A DNA stretch of 38,308 bases, taken from positions 1 through 38,308 of the forward strand of contig CAIKND010000037.1 of NCBI GenBank assembly GCA_903828675.1. The letters are read 5' to 3'. The translations under genes and the position numbers were made by a program. Source of the stretch: an uncultured Acidobacteriaceae bacterium (lineage in GTDB: Bacteria; Acidobacteriota; Terriglobia; Terriglobales; Acidobacteriaceae). This document shows positions 32,539-38,308 of this stretch, piece after piece (position 1 is the first letter of the stretch; each line of letters begins with the position of its first letter). Below the pieces are notes generated by a model. It saw nothing but the letters and a program-made list of their open reading frames with translations. It had not been told where the DNA came from and did no database searches.

Positions 32539-33510
32539 CTAATGCCCGGCTCCCTTCACGGCCTCAGTGAGCGCCGGAACCACTTCGAAGAGATCGCCAA
32601 CGATGCCATAGTCGGCTACTTCAAAAATAGGGGCGTCGGGGTCTTTGTTAATGGCGACAATACACTGCGAGCCCTTCATACCGACTAGGTGCTGAATGGC
32701 CCCGGAGATACCGACGGCAAGGTAGAGCTTGGGTGATACGGTCTGTCCGGAACTGCCGACCTGCCGCTCCATCGGCACCCATCCGTTGTCGCAGATGGGC
32801 CGGGAGGCAGCCAGTTCAGCGCCCAGTGAGGTGGCCAATTCCTGCACTAGGGAAATGTTTTCCGCGGACTTGATACCACGGCCCACACTGACAATACGCT
32901 GTGCACTACCAAGGTCCACAGTCTCCGATGAACCGCGAAACGGCTCGCCGGGCCGTGCGCGAACGGCATCGGCCGGAATCTCGGGCTCAAAGGGCAGAAT
33001 GGTTGTTGTCCCACCTTGCGCGGAATCGACTTGGAAGGCTCCGGCCTGGACGGAGAGGAAGCAAGGCCCATCGCCGGGATGGCGATAGCTGCCGTTCATT
33101 CTGCCCTGGAAGAGTTGCCGGACGAAAGTTGGCCCGGTCTCGATGCCCGTGATGTCGCTGATCAGAACCTGGCCGAACCGCGTGGCGACACGCGGAACGT
33201 AGTCGCGCGACTGGTATGAATGCGGTACGACGATGAAGGCAGGTTGGAGTTTGCGGATCAGCTGCTCGAATGCGAGAACATAGCCGTCAGAGGTGTAGTG
33301 CTTGAGTTGGGGATGCTGCACGGCGTAGGCAGTCATCGGCGGCACGCCCGAGGTTTCAGCAAGGATTGGAGTATTCTTGTCCCCGACGACGGCTGTTTCC
33401 AGTGAAAGTCCAGTGAGACCGGCAAGGATGCGCCCCGCGGCGAGTGCTTCGTAGGAGAACCGATTGCGACCTTGTCCACGTTCTTCCTGAATTACCAAAA
33501 TTCCGCTCAT
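32539..33510 (-). CDS. etfA: Electron transfer flavoprotein alpha subunit
   Basis: 323 residues. The C-terminal FAD-binding domain is clear: IVSVGRGIKSAENISLVQELATSLGAELAASRPICDNGWVP, then RQVGSSGQTVSPKLYLAVGISGAIQHLVGM and AINKDPDAPIFEVADYGIVGDLFEVVP. With EtfB it carries electrons from dehydrogenases such as acyl-CoA dehydrogenases. The start overlaps the etfB stop as ATGA. A membrane Fe-S oxidoreductase gene lies upstream in the same cluster. Fine residue differences that separate bifurcating from ordinary ETFs could not be judged by eye. Confidence 0.96.
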   Translation of the reverse strand: MSGILVIQEERGQGRNRFSYEALAAGRILAGLTGLSLETAVVGDKNTPILAETSGVPPMTAYAVQHPQLKHYTSDGYVLAFEQLIRKLQPAFIVVPHSYQSRDYVPRVATRFGQVLISDITGIETGPTFVRQLFQGRMNGSYRHPGDGPCFLSVQAGAFQVDSAQGGTTTILPFEPEIPADAVRARPGEPFRGSSETVDLGSAQRIVSVGRGIKSAENISLVQELATSLGAELAASRPICDNGWVPMERQVGSSGQTVSPKLYLAVGISGAIQHLVGMKGSQCIVAINKDPDAPIFEVADYGIVGDLFEVVPALTEAVKGAGH

Positions 33511-34277
33511 AGGACATGCACCTCGAACTTGAGTTTCTGCACAAGCGCGGCCGCGGCTTCAGCAGCCGTGCCGGAGAGCATCTGCGTGGATTTCTGCTTT
33601 TTGGGCAGCGTAATCCGTTCCAGCACGACGACCGGAGCGGCGTCCACGGCCAGTTCCGTCGCGGTCAACTGGCGTACTTCCTTGGTCTTGGCGCGCTTGA
33701 TGCCCATCAGCGTTGCATAGCGAAGCTTGTTGCCGCCGGACTGGATCGTGAGCACTGCCGGGGTTGGCAACTCAATCGTCTGGAACCAGCCCTCTTCGAG
33801 TTCTTGCTTCACCGTGACGCCTGTCTCGGTCTTCTCCACCTGGAGAATCAGCGACGCATGAGGCATTCCCAGAAGCTCTGCGACAATCACGCCGGTCTGG
33901 CCCAGGCCCAGGTCTTCTGATTGCAGCCCGGTCAGCACCAAGTCGGGACTCTCGGGCTTCATGGCGGCCGCCAGCAGGCGCGCCACGCTCAGCGCATCGC
34001 GCTCTCCAATGTCGTCGCAGACAATGTGAATCGCGCGGTCCGCGCCCTTGGCCAGCGCTTCGCGAATCGTGCTCCCTACCCGTTCCGGACCCGCACTGAC
34101 GACAATCACTTCACCGCCGTGCTTCTCCTTGAGTTGCAACCCTTCTTCCAGAGCGTAAGCGTCAGACTCGTTGAGTGCGTACTGCAGGTCGGATTCCTCA
34201 ATCCACTTGGCCGATGCGTTGATGCGCACCTGCGCGTCGCGGTCGGGAACTTGTTTGATGGCTACCATGATCTTCAT
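33507..34277 (-). CDS. etfB: Electron transfer flavoprotein beta subunit
   Basis: 256 residues from the ATG at 34277 (MKIMVAIKQVPDRDAQVRI), with GGGAG upstream. A longer frame to 34448 runs back into the upstream gene region and the hairpin repeat and is not credible. The nucleotide-binding loop LVLTGLQSEDLGLGQTGVIVAELLGMPHASL and the recognition loop LPTPAVLTIQSGGNKLRYATLMGIKRAK are standard. It pairs with EtfA, encoded by the overlapping next gene. Confidence 0.96.
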   Translation of the reverse strand: MKIMVAIKQVPDRDAQVRINASAKWIEESDLQYALNESDAYALEEGLQLKEKHGGEVIVVSAGPERVGSTIREALAKGADRAIHIVCDDIGERDALSVARLLAAAMKPESPDLVLTGLQSEDLGLGQTGVIVAELLGMPHASLILQVEKTETGVTVKQELEEGWFQTIELPTPAVLTIQSGGNKLRYATLMGIKRAKTKEVRQLTATELAVDAAPVVVLERITLPKKQKSTQMLSGTAAEAAAALVQKLKFEVHVL

Positions 34278-34331
34278 AGTGAAAGGCTCCCATTTGCGTG
34301 GGTTGATCCGGTCCGTAAGTACTGCAACTCC

Positions 34332-34371
34332 GTGCCCCATCCTTGCGCCTTTTTCTTGGCGCAAGGGTGGG
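34332..34371. repeat. GTGCCCCAT hairpin repeat, copy 3
   Basis: GTGCCCCATCCTTGCGCC pairs with GGCGCAAGGGTGGG over 14 positions with one wobble at the same place as in the other copies, around a T-rich loop. It sits in the 109-bp gap between the Fe-S oxidoreductase and etfB, inside what should be one operon, so it would be transcribed between them. Confidence 0.75.
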
Positions 34372-34386
34372 AGAGAATATCGCTCC

Positions 34387-36243
34387 TTAAGGGCCGGAGC
34401 AAAAATTGTCTTTGCTTCGAGGCAGTTCCCGCGCCACCAACTGCGCAATATCCATCAACTCCGGCGCACCCTCTCCCCTTGCCGCCAACGCATCCCGGAA
34501 CATCGTATTGCAGAAGGGGCAGGCCGCGGCAATCGTCTGCGCTCCGGTCGCCACCAGTTCCGCAGTACGCACCTGGCTGACCCGCTCGCCGGTCTCCTCG
34601 CCAAGAAAGGCAAGCCCGCCACCGGCTCCGCAGCAGAAGCTCCGTTCGCGGTGGCGCGGAGCCTCGACCAGCTCGCCGGCCAGCGCTGCCACAGTTCGCG
34701 GTTCGTCATACACATTGCGATAACGGCCTAAATAGCAGGGATCGTGAAACACGATCTTCTCTTCGACCTTTTGTTTCGGAAGCCGGTCGGCAAAACGGGC
34801 CAGAAACTCACTGTGGTGTTCAATCTCCGGCGGCGTACCGTACTCCTTCCAGTCCTCCTGGATAGTGCGCACGCAATGAGGGCAAATGGAGACCATCTTC
34901 CTGACCTTGCTCTTCGCAATGGCCTCAAGGTTGGCTTCGGCCATTTGCTGGAAGAGCAAGTCGTTGCCCAGCCTCCGCGCGGAGTCGCCGGTGCACTTCT
35001 CCTTCCGCAGCACGCCATAACTCACACCTAGGTAGCTCATCACCCGCGCCAGAGCCACCACGATCTCGCGGCCCTTGGGGTCGTAGCTGCCCATGCAGCC
35101 TAGCCACAGGCAATACTCCTGCGTGCCGTCGAAGATCGGCAGCCCTTGCTTCTCGATAAACTTGTCGCGCTCGGAGGCGCTAAGCCCAAGCGCGTTGCTG
35201 CCGCGTTCCAAAGCCAGAAACAGCTTTGAACCGTACTCGTCCTCCCATGCCCCGGTGTTGACCGCGCCCCTCCGCAGGCCCACGATGATGGGCAGGTGCT
35301 CAATGCCCACCGGACACTGGAACTCGCAAGCTCCGCAGGTCGTGCATTGGAAGGCGGCTTGCTGTGCGTTGTACTTGCCCAGCAAGGGTTCCTCTGCCGC
35401 CGGGCCATACTCGTTCAGATAGCCGCGCAGCCCGAGAATGATCTCCTTGGGGTTGAGCAGCTTCCCGGTATTGGCCGCGGGGCAGTGTTCTGTGCACCGC
35501 CCGCACTCCACGCAGGAGTAGGCCTGCAGGCTCACCAACTGCGTCAGGTCAGTTCCCGCTACTAGGCCGAAGTCCTCATCGCCGCTCAGTGCAGGAATGC
35601 TGCTGAAGCCTCCCCGCGATAGAAAAACGGTCGCCGGGCTTAGCACCAGATGCAGATGTTTGGTGTGGGGGATGATGGGCAGAAATGTCAGCAATGCAAG
35701 CGTGTGAACCCACCAGAGAATCCACACTGCGAGTCCACCGTCCGCAACGAAGAACGACGCCAGATAAGTGGCCATCAGCACGAAGATCAATAGCGCGATC
35801 AGGCCCGACTCCCAGGAGAGCTTTTCGCCTAGCCACTTGGGACGCACCAGGAACCGCCGCACGAACAGGCCAAGAATCCCCACGGCGCAGGCCAGGGCAA
35901 AGGCGGCGGCAAAGTAGAAATAGAAGCGCCCAACCAATCCGGCGGAGTCCAGAAAGCCGATTCCGAGTCCCGTAGCGAAGTGGTTCAGTGTGACCAGAAC
36001 AAAGGCGCAGAATCCCCAGAAAACAAAAGCGTGTGCAAGGCCGGGGAGTGGGCGTTCCCTCACGACCTTGGCCTGGCACAGAACCTCCCAGACGAAGTCC
36101 CTCACCCGCTTTCCGATTGGGAACAGGTGAAATCCGGCGTCTTTCTTTGATTTGAGTATTTTGTCTAGGACTAAGCCAAAGCGATGCCAGAAAGTCCATG
36201 CGGAGACTGCCACCAATCCCGTCAGGAGGAACTTCTCGACCAT
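34387..36243 (-). CDS. Membrane Fe-S oxidoreductase, ETF:quinone-type (DUF224/CCG domains)
   Basis: About 618 residues from the ATG at 36243. An upstream in-frame ATG at 36288 is also possible, and neither has a clear ribosome site. The N-terminal 200 residues hold five or six membrane helices with histidines, like the cytochrome b-type subunit NarI. Two 4Fe-4S clusters follow, with C244/C247/C250/C254 (SCVECGRCTEHCPA) and C300/C303/C306/C310 (QCTTCGACEFQCPVG). The C-terminal half has two cysteine-rich CCG modules (CLWLGCMGSYD, CPHCVRTIQEDW, FCCGAGGGLAF, ACPFCNTMF), as in HdrD. This layout with etfBA downstream matches the membrane oxidoreductases that pass ETF electrons to menaquinone. Confidence 0.92.
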   Translation of the reverse strand: MVEKFLLTGLVAVSAWTFWHRFGLVLDKILKSKKDAGFHLFPIGKRVRDFVWEVLCQAKVVRERPLPGLAHAFVFWGFCAFVLVTLNHFATGLGIGFLDSAGLVGRFYFYFAAAFALACAVGILGLFVRRFLVRPKWLGEKLSWESGLIALLIFVLMATYLASFFVADGGLAVWILWWVHTLALLTFLPIIPHTKHLHLVLSPATVFLSRGGFSSIPALSGDEDFGLVAGTDLTQLVSLQAYSCVECGRCTEHCPAANTGKLLNPKEIILGLRGYLNEYGPAAEEPLLGKYNAQQAAFQCTTCGACEFQCPVGIEHLPIIVGLRRGAVNTGAWEDEYGSKLFLALERGSNALGLSASERDKFIEKQGLPIFDGTQEYCLWLGCMGSYDPKGREIVVALARVMSYLGVSYGVLRKEKCTGDSARRLGNDLLFQQMAEANLEAIAKSKVRKMVSICPHCVRTIQEDWKEYGTPPEIEHHSEFLARFADRLPKQKVEEKIVFHDPCYLGRYRNVYDEPRTVAALAGELVEAPRHRERSFCCGAGGGLAFLGEETGERVSQVRTAELVATGAQTIAAACPFCNTMFRDALAARGEGAPELMDIAQLVARELPRSKDNFCSGP

Positions 36244-36357
36244 CGAGAAGTGTTCAGGCTCGGCCAGGGTTGGCAGAAGAACGATCATAAGCAACCGCGC
36301 AAAAGTACAGCGCAAAGATACAGGATCGGCTTGGGGTCTGTCGCGTCTTCCTTAAAA

Positions 36358-36762
36358 CTATTCTTTCCATTGGAAACAGATGCCAAAGCCATCGGGATCT
36401 TTGAGGTAGAGCTGTCTCATCCCATAGCGGGTCACTTTAGGAGGTTCGAGAGTGATGCCTTCTTCGCAAAAATACTCGTAAGCCCCATCCAAATCCGGAC
36501 AACCGATGTAAAGGCAGGTGTCGTCATGCGCCGCGATGCTGGCAGGGTCGGGATTTGGCGGACGGCTGTCAAACTCGTAGCGCGTGTTCAGCATCAGTTC
36601 CGTGCCGTTCCGCTTGAGACACACCCAATCGAAATCGTCCGGCGAGTATGACGGAGAGGTGCTGAAAACCTCAAAGCCGAGCACATCACGGTAAAAGTGA
36701 ACCGAGGTTAGCATGTCAAACACTTGAAGGAGTGGGCAAAGGCCACGCATGTCGATAGGCAT
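36358..36762 (-). CDS. VOC-fold (glyoxalase/bleomycin-resistance-like) protein
   Basis: 134 residues with a GGAGG ribosome site. The two beta-alpha-beta-beta-beta halves are visible: LCPLLQVFDMLTSVHFYRDVLGFEV followed by WVCLKRNGTELML, and CLYIGCPDLDGAYEYFCEEG followed by RQLYLKDPDGFGICFQWKE. It belongs to the metal-binding VOC superfamily, which includes glyoxalases, dioxygenases and drug-binding proteins. The sequence alone does not tell which. It stands between the nucleotide-sugar dehydrogenase (30 bp upstream) and the Fe-S oxidoreductase. Confidence 0.9.
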   Translation of the reverse strand: MPIDMRGLCPLLQVFDMLTSVHFYRDVLGFEVFSTSPSYSPDDFDWVCLKRNGTELMLNTRYEFDSRPPNPDPASIAAHDDTCLYIGCPDLDGAYEYFCEEGITLEPPKVTRYGMRQLYLKDPDGFGICFQWKE

Positions 36763-36792
36763 GGGTTCCTCCAGAATTCTATTTTCGATCCT

Positions 36793-38139
36793 CTAACAAC
36801 GCACAATCTTCTCTGAGTCGATACCCTTGGTTGCATTCCGCGTATCCACTACCAGCTGCGACTGTTCGACGATGCCCGGATAGTCGTAGCTGGAGTGGTC
36901 AGTGACAATAACCACCGCATCGTATTCACACAGATCGTCCAGCGGCGCACAGGTCATGTTCAGGTCGTAGTGGCGTCCGTGACCCACAGTGGGGAAGTAG
37001 GGATCGTTATAGGAGACGATCGCGCCCTTGTCGCGCAGCACTTCGATAATCGTCAGTGATGGCGACTCACGCAAATCGTCGATGTCGCGCTTATAGGCGA
37101 CCCCCAACACCAATATCTTCGAGCCCTTCACGGATTTGCTGTATTCGTTGAGAGCGGCAGAGACCTGGGCAACAACAAAATAGGGCATCGCCGTATTAAC
37201 ATGGCCTGCCAACTCGATAAAGCGGGTGCGGAAGTCGTATTCCTTGGCCTTCCATGAGAGGTAAAAGGGGTCAATCGGGATGCAGTGGCCGCCCAATCCC
37301 GGCCCGGGATAGAAGGCTTGAAAACCGAAGGGCTTGGTCTTGGCCGCATCGATCACCTCGTGGATGTTGATGCCCATCCTCATGCACAATTGCTTCAGTT
37401 CGTTCACCAGAGCAATATTCACGCAGCGGTAGATGTTCTCAAGCAATTTGGTCATCTCCGCGACCGATGGACTGCTCACGGGCACGACTTTGTGGAAAAT
37501 CGTCCCGTACATGGCTGCCGCCAACTCCGCACCAGCGGGACCGCAACCGCCAACTACCTTGGGAATGTCGTGGCGCGCCACTGTCTCGTTGCCGGGGTCT
37601 TCCCGTTCCGGGGAAAAGACCACGTGAACGCCCGGCTCGTCCAAGGTACGCGCAACTTTCAGGCCTTTCAGGTTGCCCGCCTCCAGCATGGGCGCAACAA
37701 CTTCTTCCGTGGTGCCGGGATAGGTGGTGCTTTCCAGCACAATCAACTGCCCTTCGTGAATGTGCGGAGCGATCGAGGCCACTGTCCCGGTTACATAGCT
37801 CAGGTCCGGCTCATAGTGTTCGTTCAGCGGCGTAGGAACACATATGATCACCGCGTCCATCTCGTCGATCTCGCTGTAGTCAGATGTGGTCCGGAATCCG
37901 GCCTTCTGCGCTTCCTGAATATCCTGCGGGAGTATGCGGACGATGTAAGACCCGCCCGCGTTGAGCGTCGTCACCTTCTCTGCCGCCACATCAAAGCCCG
38001 TTACTTGAAACCGCTCACCACTGAAAAGCAGCGCCAGCGGTAATCCAACGTATCCCATCCCGACGATCCCGATCCGGGCCTCACGGGTTTCCATCTTGCG
38101 TTTGAGTTGAGCCAGCCGATCCACGTGCGCAATTGACAT
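36793..38139 (-). CDS. Nucleotide-sugar dehydrogenase (UDP-N-acetylglucosamine/UDP-glucose type)
   Basis: 448 residues from the ATG at 38139. The NAD-binding motif GIVGMGYVGLPLALLF is at 24-39. The catalytic cysteine is C286 in GPGLGGHCIPIDPFYLSWK. The C-terminal domain has ILVLGVAYKRDIDDLRESPSL. It oxidises C6 of a UDP-sugar to the carboxylate with two NAD+. The motif GGHCIPIDPFY favours the UDP-N-acetylhexosamine type (WbpA/TviB-like) over plain UDP-glucose. It should feed surface polysaccharide synthesis. An open frame extends to 38226 but that part is the end of an insertion sequence. No ribosome site precedes 38139, and a -10-like TACAAT lies only seven bases upstream, so a leaderless start is possible. 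A second in-frame ATG is at 38094. Confidence 0.93.
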   Translation of the reverse strand: MSIAHVDRLAQLKRKMETREARIGIVGMGYVGLPLALLFSGERFQVTGFDVAAEKVTTLNAGGSYIVRILPQDIQEAQKAGFRTTSDYSEIDEMDAVIICVPTPLNEHYEPDLSYVTGTVASIAPHIHEGQLIVLESTTYPGTTEEVVAPMLEAGNLKGLKVARTLDEPGVHVVFSPEREDPGNETVARHDIPKVVGGCGPAGAELAAAMYGTIFHKVVPVSSPSVAEMTKLLENIYRCVNIALVNELKQLCMRMGINIHEVIDAAKTKPFGFQAFYPGPGLGGHCIPIDPFYLSWKAKEYDFRTRFIELAGHVNTAMPYFVVAQVSAALNEYSKSVKGSKILVLGVAYKRDIDDLRESPSLTIIEVLRDKGAIVSYNDPYFPTVGHGRHYDLNMTCAPLDDLCEYDAVVIVTDHSSYDYPGIVEQSQLVVDTRNATKGIDSEKIVRC

Positions 38140-38146
38140 GCTAGCG

Positions 38147-38176
38147 ATTGTAGAGCCTTCCCCTCCACCAGGGCAA
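38147..38176 (-). promoter_or_regulatory. Candidate hybrid promoter at the IS junction
   Basis: On the minus strand TTGCCC (38171-38176), an 18-bp spacer and TACAAT (38147-38152) could form a promoter whose transcript starts at or next to the dehydrogenase ATG. The -35 part lies inside the terminal repeat of the insertion sequence and the -10 part in host DNA. This is inference from position and sequence only. Confidence 0.35.
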
Positions 38177-38308
38177 ACGCATTTCAAAACATCTCCAATA
38201 GCCGGCTGAGGAAGTCCTCGTTCCATCCGGCGCGTTTGAGTTTTCCTCGGAGTGAACCTTTGGACCCCTCTTTTTGCATGGCATTGATGGCCATGTGCCG
38301 CAGGACGG
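38169..38308 (-). mobile_element. 3' end of an ISAs1-like insertion sequence, cut by the window edge
   Basis: The host-side end reads CAGGGCAAACGCATTTCA at 38169-38186, an IS-type terminus, and directly inside it a transposase reading frame ends. If the end is right, the adjacent bases CCCTCCAC (38161-38168) would be one copy of an 8-bp target duplication. The other end lies outside the window. Confidence 0.6.
38184..38308 (-). CDS. Transposase C-terminus, ISAs1-like (partial at window edge)
   Basis: The last 40 codons before a TGA at 38184-38186 read VLRHMAINAMQKEGS, then KGSLRGKLKRAGWNEDF and LSRLLEMF. The pattern 'R-x-(A/L)-I-N followed by K-(G/A)-S-(L/I), a run of basic residues, AGW, (N/D)-(E/D)-(D/E)-(F/Y)-L, ending a few residues later' is what I know from the C-terminus of ISAs1-family transposases. 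The gene runs out of the window at 38308, so its 5' part is not visible. Confidence 0.65.
   Translation of the reverse strand, partial: VLRHMAINAMQKEGSKGSLRGKLKRAGWNEDFLSRLLEMF

Noticed and set aside
34278..34448. N-terminal extension of EtfB to 34448
   Set aside because: It passes through a hairpin repeat and overlaps the Fe-S oxidoreductase; EtfB homologues begin at MKIMVAIKQ.
38140..38226. N-terminal extension of the nucleotide-sugar dehydrogenase to 38226
   Set aside because: This stretch reads through the insertion-sequence end in another frame; the conserved protein starts at 38139 or 38094.

Overview
The window looks like chromosomal DNA of a GC-rich, Gram-negative soil bacterium, most probably an acidobacterium of the Terriglobia/Acidobacteriaceae type. 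This rests on gene mix and repeat style, not on a marker gene: Tat-exported glycan enzymes, a MazG/GNAT/enolase-superfamily operon, an EtfAB plus membrane Fe-S oxidoreductase cluster, and many short dispersed hairpin repeats in the intergenic gaps. No rRNA, tRNA or CRISPR array was seen.

Layout. 1-406 holds no convincing gene, only repeats. 407-2847 (minus) carries a Tat-exported DUF2264 protein and a DUF2235 alpha/beta hydrolase. 3185-6257 (plus) has RecQ helicase, then an overlapping pair of a possible DNA-binding protein and a PIN-domain protein (toxin-antitoxin-like), closed by a strong hairpin terminator. 6335-7696 (minus) has a cytoplasmic and an exported cyclophilin. 7768-9315 is an exported S10 serine carboxypeptidase. 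9550-10722 is a membrane diguanylate cyclase. 10977-11881 is an ECF sigma factor with an overlapping zinc anti-sigma factor. 12089-14953 has a TPR lytic transglycosylase and a small zinc-ribbon protein.

15100-21593 (minus) is the most distinctive block: a Tat-exported three-module protein (carbohydrate-binding-like module, FAD oxidoreductase, GH16-like glycosidase with an intact ExDxxE motif), a second FAD oxidoreductase related to its central module, and an overlapping MFS transporter of the anion/hexuronate type. I read it as a candidate system that oxidises or cleaves an external glycan and imports an acidic sugar product. The substrate is unknown.

22296-25215 (plus) is mazG, a GNAT acyltransferase and an o-succinylbenzoate synthase/N-succinylamino-acid racemase. 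25361-26869 has an exported, probably outer-membrane protein and a universal stress protein. 27052-31287 (minus) has a sugar-type transporter, ribokinase, and a fusion of a glycosidase-like barrel with a formylglycine-enzyme-like domain that lacks the catalytic cysteines. 31372-32232 is a cyclic-nucleotide-binding DUF1003 membrane protein. 32539-36243 encodes EtfA, EtfB and a membrane Fe-S oxidoreductase that should pass electrons from ETF to quinone. 36358-38139 has a VOC-fold protein and a nucleotide-sugar dehydrogenase. At the right edge is the 3' end of an ISAs1-like insertion sequence, ending about 30 bp before the dehydrogenase start.

Intergenic DNA is rich in repeats. There are three copies of a GTGCCCCAT hairpin whose arms differ but stay complementary, two mobile-looking elements with CTAGAG ends that supply neighbouring stop codons, a shared 41-bp motif followed by a C-rich tract, and a TGTCATTCTGAACGAA-type repeat.
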